Origin: JAIVJZ01 sp035645695 | GTDB taxonomy: Bacteria > Acidobacteriota > Blastocatellia > Pyrinomonadales > Pyrinomonadaceae | Reading direction: 5' to 3' | Assembly (NCBI GenBank): GCA_035645695.1 | Contig: DASQMC010000070.1 | Location: forward strand, 149,020 to 213,019 | Length of the DNA: 64,000 bases | Part shown: one piece after another, positions 17,426-26,587 of the stretch | Layout: each line of letters starts with the position of its first letter | How positions within the stretch are numbered: the stretch's first letter is position 1 | Notes under the pieces: generated by a model | What the model was told of the DNA's origin: nothing | The model's database searches: none | Seen by the model: the letters and a program-made list of their open reading frames with translations, nothing else | Position numbers and translations under genes: made by a program

Positions 17426-17965
17426 TTATGCGCCCTGCGCCGTGGCGGCGACGCTCGGACGTTCCTCGGCGAGCAAACTTCTGAGCATCCAGGCGGTCTT
17501 CTCGTGGACTTGCAGGCGCTCGGTGAGCAGGTCGGCGGTCGGCGCGTCTCCGGCGTTCTCGGCCGTGGTGATGACGGAGCGCGCGGTGCGCGCGGCGGTC
17601 TCGTGGCCTTCGACGAGTTGGCGCACCATCTGCGTCGCGGCGGGCACGCCGTCCTCCTCGGCGATGGTGGTGAGCCGGGCAAACTCCTTGTAGGTGGCGG
17701 GCGCGAAGACGCCGAGCGCGCGGATGCGTTCGGCGATCAGGTCGTTGGCCGTCCAGAGTTCGTTGTATTGCTCCTCGAACATCAGGTGGAGCGTTTGGAA
17801 CATCGGCCCCGTGACGTTCCAGTGAAAGTTGTGCGTTTTTAAGTAGAGCGTAAAAGTATCGGCGAGCAGGCGCGATAGACCTTCGGCGATCTCGCGCCTG
17901 TCCTGTTCTTCGATGCCGATGTTGATCGGCATCGGCTGTGCTTCGACCGTCGTCCTTGTTGACAT
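17426..17965 (-). CDS. dps: Dps family DNA-protection/ferritin-like protein
   Basis: 179 residues. Dps forms a dodecamer that oxidises and stores iron and protects DNA. The ferroxidase ligands are in THNFHWNVTGPMFQTLHLMFEEQY (in pieces: HNFHWNVTG, then LHLMFEEQYNEL, with His, Asp/Glu positions conserved at the dimer interface), residues about 43-70. The N terminus is short with one Arg; the C terminus is Ala-rich. ATG at 17965 has AGAAGGAG nine bases upstream, a strong site. Single gene, convergent with the ligase. Confidence 0.92.
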   Translation of the reverse strand: MSTRTTVEAQPMPINIGIEEQDRREIAEGLSRLLADTFTLYLKTHNFHWNVTGPMFQTLHLMFEEQYNELWTANDLIAERIRALGVFAPATYKEFARLTTIAEEDGVPAATQMVRQLVEGHETAARTARSVITTAENAGDAPTADLLTERLQVHEKTAWMLRSLLAEERPSVAATAQGA

Positions 17966-18121
17966 GAAAATTTCTCCTTCTGTCGCGAGACACTAGGCGA
18001 AATTTTTGTCGGTCATTTGTCAAAGTCTTCTGCATTGTTTTCACGCCCCGGAAAGGCCACGAAAGGCGCGCCGTGCGTCTTGTGTCCGGCACGCCTTTTT
18101 GCGGCCTGCGCCGCGTGGGTC

Positions 18122-20008
18122 TCAGTCGCGCAGGCGGACGCGGTAAATGATGTCGGGGCCGACGCGCTCGCCCGCGTCGCGCTCGAACCAGCGGTCGATG
18201 GGAGCAAAATTGAACGGCGTCCGGCCGGGTTGGTCGGCCGGAACGACGACGTAGGCGAGCGCGGGAGAGGCGGCGCTGGCGCGGTCGAAGGCGGCGTGAA
18301 AGTCCGCGTAGTTTTTCTTCTCGGCGTCGATCTCGGCCTGCGTGATGGGGCGGAAGTTGACGGTCAGGCGTGGGTTGGCGCGTTCCCAGCCGAAGATGGC
18401 GAAATAGATGAAGCCCTGCTGGCGATAGATGGTTTCAAAGTCGTCGGCGGCGACGCCGGAGTAGTAGAGATACTTGAAAAAGCGCTCCTTGTTTTCCGCC
18501 ACCGAGACGCTGGAGAAGACGAACATGTGCGGCGCCCAGACGGTCGAGAACGGCGCGTAGGTCGGAAGGTTGTCGATGCGGTAGACGCTCGGGTGAAAGA
18601 CGACCGGATGCGGGTCGGTCTGCTCGATGCGCGCCCGCTCCCTGAGGCGCAACGCCACTCCCGCCCATTCGTCTTTCAACTGATTGCCGACCGAGGCGCG
18701 CCGCGTGATGATCAGAGTCTCGCCCGCACCCCACAGCAGCGCGCCGAGCGCGACGGTCAACCAGATGCGATGCGGCACGGGGCGCGTCGTCGTCGCCGTC
18801 GTAGCTCGCGTTGTGACGGCACCGGCGACACTCGCCGCTTTAACAGTTTGACGCCCCTGCCAGAGCAAGCCCGCCGCGAGCGCGGCCGCAAGGAGCGCGA
18901 CGTAGTTGCCGATGTACTGCTCGTAGTGCATCGGTTGAAGCGAACGCCCCGTGATGATCTGCTGGTTGAAGACGACGAGCACGGAGAGGGCGAGCGCGGC
19001 GGTGAAGAGGAACGCCGCCCCGCGCGGGTTGAGCCAGCGTTTGCGTGCGCCGAAGGCGAGCGCGACGAGCACGAAGGCGTCCAGCAGAATCACGCCGCGC
19101 CAGAGATCGGGGGCGCGCGAATAAGTCAACGCCTGCACGGTGTCCATCGTGGGCGCGCGGCGCGAGAGCAATAGAAAGTATGGCACGAGCGAGACGACGG
19201 CGCACAGGGACATGAGCGCGAAGGGTTCGACGGCGCGTTGCCAACCGGCGGGGCGCAGCGCGAACCAGAGCAGGGCGAGGCATCCGGCGAGCGCGGCGGC
19301 GGTCGTCCAGTGGTAGAAATACGAATAGACCATGAGCGCGAACAGCACGCCCGCGGCCAGCGCGGAAAGAAGACGCGTGCGGCGCGCCGTCGCCGTGAGC
19401 GCGCGCCAGTGGAAGCCGCAGAAGAAAAAGAAGAAGGCGAAGGGCACGCCCGGCACGTAGCGGCGCAGGAAGGGAAGAAAGACGTAGGCGGTTTTCTGCC
19501 CCATTAAGTTCAACACCAGACCCTGACCGGAGACGAGTATGCCGAGGCAAAGCACGAAGGGGACTCCGGCGGCGGCAAGCCGCTCGTCGCGCGTCAGCAT
19601 CGAGAGCACCCAGAAGATCGCGAGCGCGCTCATCCCGGCGATGGCGGGCATGAGCAGGATGAACATCGTCGAGGTGGTGAGGCCGAAGGCGCGCGCCGGG
19701 ATCGAGATCATGTAAGCGGGGACAAACTGAATCGAGAAGAGCGATTCTGGAAGGGGCGCGCCCGCGCGTTCGTCGTGCCCCGTGTAAGGGTCGTTCAGGC
19801 GCGGGCGGCCGTCAATGAGCGCGTTGGCGTAAGCGGCGTAGGCCGGTTCGTCGCTGTAGAAATGCGCGAACGAGCCGTTCCAGTCGCTGCCGCGTTTGTA
19901 GTTGAGGTGCGCCTGCGGGAACAGCGAGAGCAGCATCAAGGCCAGCGCGGCGAGCAAGCCCCAACGCCAGCGAAGGGGCGTTTCTTCGCGTTCAAGCGGA
20001 TTGGTCAT
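18122..20008 (-). CDS. GT-C-like polytopic membrane protein
   Basis: 628 residues: about eleven membrane helices to residue 430, then a soluble C-terminal domain of about 190 residues. After TM1 the periplasmic loop has SDEPAYAAYANALIDGRP with an acidic pair (Asp53-Glu54) placed as in GT-C glycosyltransferases that use lipid-linked sugars. FFKYLYYSGVAADDF and DRWFERDAGERVG in the C-terminal part are shared with the tandem paralogue downstream in the numbering (20099-21955). No family that I can name with certainty; a role in transferring sugars to a surface polymer or protein is inference. The paralogue is broken, this copy is intact. Confidence 0.8.
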   Translation of the reverse strand: MTNPLEREETPLRWRWGLLAALALMLLSLFPQAHLNYKRGSDWNGSFAHFYSDEPAYAAYANALIDGRPRLNDPYTGHDERAGAPLPESLFSIQFVPAYMISIPARAFGLTTSTMFILLMPAIAGMSALAIFWVLSMLTRDERLAAAGVPFVLCLGILVSGQGLVLNLMGQKTAYVFLPFLRRYVPGVPFAFFFFFCGFHWRALTATARRTRLLSALAAGVLFALMVYSYFYHWTTAAALAGCLALLWFALRPAGWQRAVEPFALMSLCAVVSLVPYFLLLSRRAPTMDTVQALTYSRAPDLWRGVILLDAFVLVALAFGARKRWLNPRGAAFLFTAALALSVLVVFNQQIITGRSLQPMHYEQYIGNYVALLAAALAAGLLWQGRQTVKAASVAGAVTTRATTATTTRPVPHRIWLTVALGALLWGAGETLIITRRASVGNQLKDEWAGVALRLRERARIEQTDPHPVVFHPSVYRIDNLPTYAPFSTVWAPHMFVFSSVSVAENKERFFKYLYYSGVAADDFETIYRQQGFIYFAIFGWERANPRLTVNFRPITQAEIDAEKKNYADFHAAFDRASAASPALAYVVVPADQPGRTPFNFAPIDRWFERDAGERVGPDIIYRVRLRD

Positions 20009-20098
20009 GGCAAACTTTGAACAGTTGTTTCACGAACGACGACGACGGCTCGGAAGAACGTTTGATACTAAGTTTTCGAGATCGCATCAGGCAAGCCT

Positions 20099-21955
20099 TC
20101 AAGGGCGCAGGCGCAGGCGTTGGATCGTGTAGTCGCCGACGCGCTCGCCCGCGTCGCGCTCGTACCAGCGGTCGAGTTACGCCAGATCGTGCGGGCGTTC
20201 CGGCGACGTAATGACGTAGGAGAGCGTGGGGCGCGCGGCCTCGTCGCGCGTGAAGGCGGCGACGTATGCGGCGTAGGCGCGCGCCTCGCCGTCGATCTCT
20301 CCGGCGGTCAGAGGCGCGTGGGCGTTGGTGAGGTAAGGCAGGGCGCGGTCGGGGCTGAAAAGCATGTAGATGATGAAACGGTTGGCGGCGACGAAGCGGG
20401 GAAAGTCCTGCGGCGCGACGCCCGTGTAATAAAGATATTGATAGATACGCTCTTTGTGCCCGCTTGCCGTGAGTCCTGAACTGACCAGCATGTGCGGCGA
20501 CCAGAGGACGGCCTGCGGGGCGATGATGGGCAAGCTGTCGGACAACATGTAACTCGTTACGAGCGCGACGCGCCGCCCCTCCTGCTGCTGCCCGATCACG
20601 GGCGCATCGTCCGCGCGCCCGATCTCCTTCATGCGGCGCGCCACCCGCACCTGTTCGTCGCGCATGAAGTTGGTCGGCGTAAACTGGCGCGTGATCCTGA
20701 CGGTATCAAACAGGGCGACCGCGTATGCGGCCGACACAATGCAGGCGGCAAGCACCCGCGAGACGCTTCCCGGCCGCGCCGTGCCCGCGCTCACCGTGGC
20801 TGCGCAGAGCTCCTGCCGGATGAGCGCGACCGTGAGGAAGAAAGCCAGCGGCGCGACATAATTCAGCGTGAACACTTTGTAATGGATCGGCTGGAGCGAA
20901 AGCCCCGTCAGCACTTGCTGGTTGAACACGACGAACGGCGTGAGGGCGAAGGAGGCCGCGAACAGCACGGCCGGGTCGCGCCACGCGAGCGCCCTGCGCT
21001 ACACGCCGTAGGCCAGCAACACTAAAGCCGCGTAGCCGATCAACTCGGGCGCACGCCAGAGGTCTGGGAGGCGCGTTTGCTGTAGCACTTGCACGGTGTC
21101 CATCGTCGGCGCGCGGCGCGCGAGCAGCAGGGCGTAAGGCACGAGCGAGAGAGCGCCGAGCGCGCCCACCGCGCCGAAAACTTTCCACGCCCTCGTCTCG
21201 TCGCGCCCTACGCGGAAGGCCGCGAGCCACAGCAGCGCGAGACAGGCGAGCCACGCGGTGGCGGTCGTCCACAGGTAAAAGTAGGAGAAGACGAGCACGG
21301 CCAGAACCGCGCCCGCCGCCAGCGCGGACGACCAACGTTTCCGCCTCTCGCCCGCGACCGTCGCGAGGGCGCGCCGCACAAGCGCGATGAATAGAAAGAG
21401 CAAAGGGAAGGGCGCGGAGGGAACGTAACGGCGCAGAAACGGGGGAAAGATCGGAATCGCGCGCCGCCCCGTGAAGGCGAAGAGAGAACCCTGCCCCGAT
21501 GCGAACGCGCCGGAGCAAAGGATAAGGACGACGCCCACCGCCGCGAGCCGTTCCTCTTTCAGCAACAGCAAGAGCAGCCAGTAGAGCGCGAGCGAGGCGG
21601 CGAAGGCGACGAGGGGAGGGAGCGCGATGAAGACGGCGTGAGCGTCGAGGCCGAGCGCGCGCGCAGGCAGCGCGAGCGCGTAAGCGGGGATGAACTGGAT
21701 CGAAAAGAGCGACTCGGGAAGGGGCTCGCCCGCATGGTCTACGGTTCCGGCGTAAGGGTCGTTCAGGCGCGGGCGGCCGTCGATGAGCGCGGCGAGGTAG
21801 GCGGCATAGGCCGTCTCGTCGCCGTCGAAGGAGGCGTATGCGCCCTGCCAGTCGCCGCCGCGCGCGTACCACAGGTGCGCTTGCGGGAACAGGGCGAGCA
21901 ACGTCATGGCGATGGCCGCCAGCACGCCGGGACGCCAGCTATAGTTTCTCTGCAT
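20099..21955 (-). pseudogene. GT-C-like membrane protein paralogue broken by two in-frame stops
   Basis: Reading from ATG 21955 the frame matches the intact neighbour (18122-20008) end to end over about 619 codons: PQAHL, GDETAYAAYLAALIDGRPR, SLFSIQFIPAY, LRRYVPSAPF, RRAPTMDTVQVL, VVFNQQVLTGLSLQP, YQYLYYTGVAPQDF and DRWYERDAGERVG. The frame is interrupted by TAG at 20999-21001 and TAA at 20177-20179, and ends at TGA 20099-20101. No indel has occurred. Two independent nonsense codons make recoding or sequencing error unlikely. The N-terminal fragment (to 20999, 318 residues) could still be translated but would lack half of the membrane domain. Confidence 0.88.
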
Positions 21956-22105
21956 CAATTTCTCGCGCGGCTCGCGCCGCCCGCGTCGAAAGGTTGTTCG
22001 TCACACGCGAATCGCAATTCGCCGGAAGCCGGGTTGATTATACCTCCTCACGGCGCGCTTGGAGGCGCGCGGAGCGCGGCGGCCGGGCGTCGCCGGAAGT
22101 TGAAG

Positions 22106-22134
22106 TTGACAAGAAGTGTGGGGCGGGCGAAGAT
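22106..22134 (+). promoter_or_regulatory. Possible sigma70-type promoter
   Basis: TTGACA at 22106-22111 and GAAGAT at 22129-22134 are 17 bases apart; the -10 is poor (three of six). It would give a leader of about 80 bases before the MFS-hydrolase gene. Confidence 0.3.
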
Positions 22135-22196
22135 GCGGGACAACCTCGGGCGGATCAAGTTTTAGTTCTACTAAAAAAAGTTCAACAGACATGCCG

Positions 22197-22219
22197 GTCG
22201 GCCGCAGCCGACGTTTTTT
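22197..22219 (+). terminator. Terminator-like hairpin directly before a start codon
   Basis: GTCGGC, loop CGCA, GCCGAC, then G and six T, ending at the base before ATG 22220. It has the form of an intrinsic terminator but lies in the expected leader of the next gene, so it may be an attenuator, the end of an upstream transcript, or a sign that translation starts at the ATG at 22280. Confidence 0.5.
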
Positions 22220-24838
22220 ATGTCAACGACTGTTTACGAAGACGACACGACGGCGCGGCCTTCGGCGCGTCTCGCCGCAATGTGCGCGTGCCTGTTGATG
22301 CTCGTCGCGCTCGTCGATTCGCAGGTCGTCGCGGCCATCACGCCGCAGATCGCCGCCGGGCTCGGCAGCGCGAAGACGAGCGTGGCGGCGAGCGCGATGG
22401 TCTATGCGCTGGCGGCGGCGGCGGTCGCGCTCGTGCTCGGCCGAAGCGCGCGGCGCGCGCGCCCGGCGCGCTGGTTGCCGTGGGCGGCCGGAATCTTCGT
22501 CGCCGCGAACGCGCTCGCGGCCTTCGCCCCACACGTCGCCCTCTTCTGGACGGCGCGCGCTATGGCCGGGCTCGCGGGCGGTTTGGTGAGCGCGCTCGTC
22601 ATCGCCGCGCTCGCGGACGCTTCCAGCTACGCGCGGCGCGGCAAACAGATGAGCGGCGTGGCCGTCGTATATTTTCTCGCGCCCGTGCTCGGCGTGCCGG
22701 TGGGCGCGTGGATGGCGGGGCGCGTCGGCTGGCGCGCGGTCTTCGCCGCATCGGCCGTGCTTGTCGGCGTCGCGGGTCTGCTCGTGCGGCGGTTTCCGCT
22801 GCCGTCCGCGAGCGAGGCGACCGGCGACGAGGCGGCAACCGGCCCCGCGACGGGCGACTCGACGGGCGGCGCGCGGAGGCAAAAGGTTGACGCGCGACGA
22901 AAGAGGTTTGACGAAAAGAACGGAGTTGACGAGCGGACTAACGCCCACGAACGAAAGAATGCCGGTGAAGGAAAGAACGCCGACGAACGAAAGCACGCGG
23001 GCGGGCAAGCGACGGGGCGCGTGTCGCTGTGGCGTCTCGCGATGCGTTCGCGCTCGACGCGGCGCGGCATCGTCAGCGCGTTCTTCGTCTCCGGCGGCCT
23101 CGTCGGGTTGACGACTTATCTCGGCACGTGGTTCTCGGACGCGTTCCGCGCGGGCGCACGCGAAGTCGGGCTGATCTACGCGCTGGCCGGGGCGGGCGCG
23201 GTGGCGGGCGGCGCGCTCGGCGGGTTGTTCGCAGACCGCTACGGCAAACGGCGCGTTGCCGTCGTCAGCAGCGCGTTGATGATCCTATTCGTGCTCGTGT
23301 TGCCGACCTTCACGTGGGGCGCGTGGCTCTGGGCGATCATCTGCGCGACGGCCTTTCTCGCCGCGCTGCGCGTCGCGCCGCTGCAAGCGTTGATTACCGA
23401 ACTCGTCGCCGCGTCGGAGCGCGCGACCTACGTCGCCCTGCGCAACGGCGCGTCGCAACTCGGCATTGCGCTTGCCGTCGCGGCGGGCGCTCGCCTCTAC
23501 CCGCGTTACGGGCTGGCGGGCGTCGGCGCGATGTGCGCCGCCCTCACGCTCGGCGCGACGCTCAGCATGCGCAAACTCGCAGACCCGCATGACGAACGCG
23601 CGCGCGCACCCGAAGGCGACGGCGCAACGCGCGCAGGCGAAGGCGACGGCGCAACGCGCGCAGGCGAAGGCGACCGTGCGCGCGCACTCGAAGGCGGCGC
23701 GGCTCACGCACTTGAAGGCGACGCGGCGCGCGTTCCCGTAGGCGACGGCACTGCACGAGCGCGCGAGGGCGACGGCACGGCACGAGGAGATGAAGACTCC
23801 GCGCCGCTCGCCCTCGGAGGCCACGCGCAAGGGGGCGTGCGCGCAACCTTGGCGGATGAAAAAGAGGGACGCGCGCGTCGCGGTTTCGCCGGGCGCGGCA
23901 TCGCGCGAAAATTCGTCGCCGTCGTGATCGCGATAGTTTTAATCGTGACGGTCGGCTTGCCGTGGCTCCTGAGTTTCGCCATCACGAAGGCGGGGACGCG
24001 CCCCGGCGAGCGCGACCGCACCGACACGCCCGCCGCGCACGGCGCTATTTACGAACCCGTCTCTTTCTCTTCGATTGACGGCAACACGCTCTCCGGCTGG
24101 TATCTTCCCGCGGGCGGCGCGGGGCGGCGGCGCGGCGTGACGTTCGTCCTGACGCACGGGCTGTTTCGCTCGCGCTACGAGATGCTCGAACGCGGCCTCG
24201 CCCTGTGGCGCGAGGGCTACGGCGTGCTGCTCTACGACCTCAGACGGCACGGCGCGAGCGCGGCGGAGTTTTCCACCATCGGTTACGACGAGCGGCACGA
24301 CGTGGCGGCCGCATTCCGCTTCGTGCGCGCGCGCGCCCCCGGCGAACGCATCATGCTCCTGGGCGTCTCGATGGGCGCGGCGGCGACGCTTCTGGCGGCC
24401 TCCGAGATTCAGGACGAAAAACTTCTCGGCGTCGTCGCCGAGTCGAGCTTCCTCTCGTTCGCGGATACGGTCAGGCATCACGTCTCGCTGATCAGAATCC
24501 CTCCGTCGCCGCAGGGCGGAGGCATCCGCGTGCCGGCTTTTCCTTTCGCGACGCTGTTGATAAAGTTCACTGCGTGGCGTTTGAACTTCGCGGCCGAGGA
24601 TTACGATTTGCGGCGGGCGGTGGGGAACATATCGCGCCCCGTGCTTTTCATCGGCGGCGCGAAGGACGCGCGCATGCCGAACGCCGCCGTGCTCGAACCG
24701 CTCTACGCGGCGGCGCGGGGCGCGGGTAAACGCAAATTTATCGTCGAGGGCGCGACGCACGGGCGAGCCTACGACGTGTCGCCGGAAAGTTACGTCAGGG
24801 CCGTCAACGAGTTCGTCGAATCAATCGAACCACGGTAA
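22220..24838 (+). CDS. MFS transporter fused to an alpha/beta hydrolase
   Basis: 872 residues. Residues 15-455 form a major-facilitator transporter (about 12 helices; GLFADRYGKRR is the loop 8-9 signature). Residues about 220-260 and 457-545 are charged low-complexity linkers. A further membrane helix (555-580, VAVVIAIVLIVTVGLPWLL) leads into an alpha/beta hydrolase with nucleophile GVSMG (Ser717), Asp816 and His847 in GATHG. The helix plus hydrolase half resembles exported or membrane-anchored hydrolases often encoded alone. The one reading frame is unbroken with uniform high GC, so I read it as a true fusion. Which substrate is moved and hydrolysed is unknown. An ATG at 22280 is an alternative start. 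Confidence 0.85.
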   Translation: MSTTVYEDDTTARPSARLAAMCACLLMLVALVDSQVVAAITPQIAAGLGSAKTSVAASAMVYALAAAAVALVLGRSARRARPARWLPWAAGIFVAANALAAFAPHVALFWTARAMAGLAGGLVSALVIAALADASSYARRGKQMSGVAVVYFLAPVLGVPVGAWMAGRVGWRAVFAASAVLVGVAGLLVRRFPLPSASEATGDEAATGPATGDSTGGARRQKVDARRKRFDEKNGVDERTNAHERKNAGEGKNADERKHAGGQATGRVSLWRLAMRSRSTRRGIVSAFFVSGGLVGLTTYLGTWFSDAFRAGAREVGLIYALAGAGAVAGGALGGLFADRYGKRRVAVVSSALMILFVLVLPTFTWGAWLWAIICATAFLAALRVAPLQALITELVAASERATYVALRNGASQLGIALAVAAGARLYPRYGLAGVGAMCAALTLGATLSMRKLADPHDERARAPEGDGATRAGEGDGATRAGEGDRARALEGGAAHALEGDAARVPVGDGTARAREGDGTARGDEDSAPLALGGHAQGGVRATLADEKEGRARRGFAGRGIARKFVAVVIAIVLIVTVGLPWLLSFAITKAGTRPGERDRTDTPAAHGAIYEPVSFSSIDGNTLSGWYLPAGGAGRRRGVTFVLTHGLFRSRYEMLERGLALWREGYGVLLYDLRRHGASAAEFSTIGYDERHDVAAAFRFVRARAPGERIMLLGVSMGAAATLLAASEIQDEKLLGVVAESSFLSFADTVRHHVSLIRIPPSPQGGGIRVPAFPFATLLIKFTAWRLNFAAEDYDLRRAVGNISRPVLFIGGAKDARMPNAAVLEPLYAAARGAGKRKFIVEGATHGRAYDVSPESYVRAVNEFVESIEPR
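23608..23790 (+). repeat. In-frame tandem repeat encoding the inter-domain linker
   Basis: Degenerate 24-27-base units encode EGDGATRAG, EGDGATRAG, EGDRARAL, EGGAAHAL, EGDAARVP, VGDGTARAR, EGDGTARGD. The first two 27-base units are identical, which indicates recent slippage. Confidence 0.85.
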
Positions 24839-24922
24839 CGCGCCGCGCTGAAACCGCTAACGAGACGCGCACGTATCAACATCTATCCGGGCGGAACCTA
24901 TTTTGCCGACAGGAGAACCGAC

Positions 24923-25447
24923 ATGAGTGAAAAGAATCGGGCGGATGCGACCGGGAGCGACGGCAGCCCCGCCATCGCCTCCGCCACGACGACGGCGGCG
25001 ACGCCGCAGGGCGCAAACGGCGGAAGCGCTTCCGCCGAACTACACGACGCGGCGGCAGACGTTGAGGGCGTCTCGCTCGACACGGGGCGGCTGATACCCG
25101 TGGCCGCCGACGAGGCGACGAATTCCTACTCGATGCTCGAACCGCGCATGAAGAAAGTCTACGGCGCGTATTACAAAGAGTTATACTACACGCCGGAGCG
25201 GCGCATCCTCGACCCGAAAGTGCAGGAGTTGATCTCCATCGCCGCCTCGCTCGTGGCGAAGTGCGACGGCTGCATTGACGGCCACATGAAAAAGGCGCTC
25301 GCCCTCGGCGCGACGAAGGAAGAGATCAGCGAGACGATCTGCATCGCCGCCGCCATCAACGCCGCCGCCATGATCGACCTTAGCGACCGCACGGCCGCGC
25401 GTCTCGGCTTGAACCATTTTCCGTCGAAACCCACCGAAAAAATCTGA
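24923..25447 (+). CDS. Carboxymuconolactone decarboxylase/AhpD-like protein
   Basis: 174 residues. The CMD/AhpD helical domain (about 68-165) carries the redox pair and histidine CDGCIDGH (Cys114, Cys117, His121), as in AhpD-type peroxidase partners. The first 55 residues are Ala/Ser/Thr-rich and likely disordered. TPERRILDPKVQELISIAASL is the family core before the cysteines. ATG at 24923 has AGGAG eight bases upstream. It follows the fusion gene by 84 bases and precedes the esterase by 38, so the three may be co-transcribed. Confidence 0.87.
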   Translation: MSEKNRADATGSDGSPAIASATTTAATPQGANGGSASAELHDAAADVEGVSLDTGRLIPVAADEATNSYSMLEPRMKKVYGAYYKELYYTPERRILDPKVQELISIAASLVAKCDGCIDGHMKKALALGATKEEISETICIAAAINAAAMIDLSDRTAARLGLNHFPSKPTEKI

Positions 25448-25485
25448 CGGCCGATTATATGCCCGTGAGGATTGAGTTAAGGCGT

Positions 25486-26505
25486 ATGAAATACCGTGTC
25501 GAAAAAGGGAGTGCGACCGAAACGTCGCCGCGTCGCTTGCCGTGGGGATGGGGCGCGGCGTGGTGTTCGTCTCTGCTGGCGACGTGCGCGTTGTTGCTCT
25601 CGGCTTCGTCCGCCTGTCTTGCGCAGGAGACGAAAACCCCGGCCGCTGCCGCCTCCGTGAGCGCGCCCGTCGCGAAGGAGAGCGGCGCGGCTGCCGCCGG
25701 GCGCGTCGAATACGCGGAGTTCCCTTCGGCGAGTCTCGGCCGAAACGTGCGCTACGCAGTCTCGCTCCCGCCTTCTTATGACAGGCGCGCGGCCGGGCGT
25801 TACCCGCTCGTCATCTTCCTGCACGGCCTGAACAACGACGAGCGCGACTGGGAGAGCCGCGGCATCGAGCGGAAACTCGAAGCCCTGCGCGCGGCCTCGA
25901 AGGTGGGCGAGTTTATCGTCGCCATACCCTACGGCGCGAACAGTTTTTACCTCAACGCGCGCGACGGCACGCGCTACGAGGATGCCGTCGTCAAAGACTT
26001 TTTGCCGTTCGTGGATAAGACTTATCGCACGCTGCCCTCGCCGCGCTCGCGCCTGATCGAAGGCATCTCGATGGGCGGCTACGGCGCGCTGCTGATAGCC
26101 TTCAAGCATCCCGAACTATTCGCGGGCGTCGCCGCGCACAGCGCCGCCCTCTTCGATGAACTGCCGCAACCGCCGAAGTCGCCCGAAGATCGCGGCGGAA
26201 AGTATCGCTACGATCTCGCCACGAAACTCTTCGGCACGCCGCCCGACCCGGCGTTCTTTCAGGTCAACAATCCGCTTCAACTCGCTCGCGCGAACGCCGC
26301 CGCGATCAAGCGTCTGAAGATTTATTTCGACATCGGCCAGAGCGACCGCTACGGGTTCGAGCGTGGGAACGCCCAACTCTCCGCCGTCCTGAAAGCCGCG
26401 GGCGTCGCGCACGAATACACGCTCGCCCCCGGCGCGCACGGCTGGTCGTTTCTCTCCGACCGCATCGAACCCGCCTTTGCCTTCGTCTGGAACACCGTGC
26501 GCTGA
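25486..26505 (+). CDS. Exported esterase, alpha/beta hydrolase (esterase D/PF00756 type)
   Basis: 339 residues. A long charged N terminus precedes a hydrophobic signal segment (AAWCSSLLATCALLLSAS) ending near CLAQE. The mature part has the oxyanion HG (FLHGLNND), nucleophile elbow GISMGGYGA (Ser195), and a late His in APGAHGWSF; the acid is probably Asp in FDIGQSDRYGFE. The order matches putative esterases related to S-formylglutathione hydrolase and tributyrin esterase. I start at ATG 25486, which has AAGG just upstream; the ATG at 25459 would add nine residues. Probably periplasmic. Confidence 0.85.
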   Translation: MKYRVEKGSATETSPRRLPWGWGAAWCSSLLATCALLLSASSACLAQETKTPAAAASVSAPVAKESGAAAAGRVEYAEFPSASLGRNVRYAVSLPPSYDRRAAGRYPLVIFLHGLNNDERDWESRGIERKLEALRAASKVGEFIVAIPYGANSFYLNARDGTRYEDAVVKDFLPFVDKTYRTLPSPRSRLIEGISMGGYGALLIAFKHPELFAGVAAHSAALFDELPQPPKSPEDRGGKYRYDLATKLFGTPPDPAFFQVNNPLQLARANAAAIKRLKIYFDIGQSDRYGFERGNAQLSAVLKAAGVAHEYTLAPGAHGWSFLSDRIEPAFAFVWNTVR

Positions 26506-26587
26506 CCGCTCACGCGACCGGGGCGACGGGGGCGATCTCCAATGAAATAAGTTTGTGTCCAAGCGTGCCTCGAAAGGAAGTGAAAAA

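Noticed and set aside
20177..21001. Stop-codon readthrough or recoding in the second GT-C gene
   Set aside because: Two different stops (TAG, TAA), no hairpin or SECIS-like element beside them, and an intact paralogue next to it favour a pseudogene.
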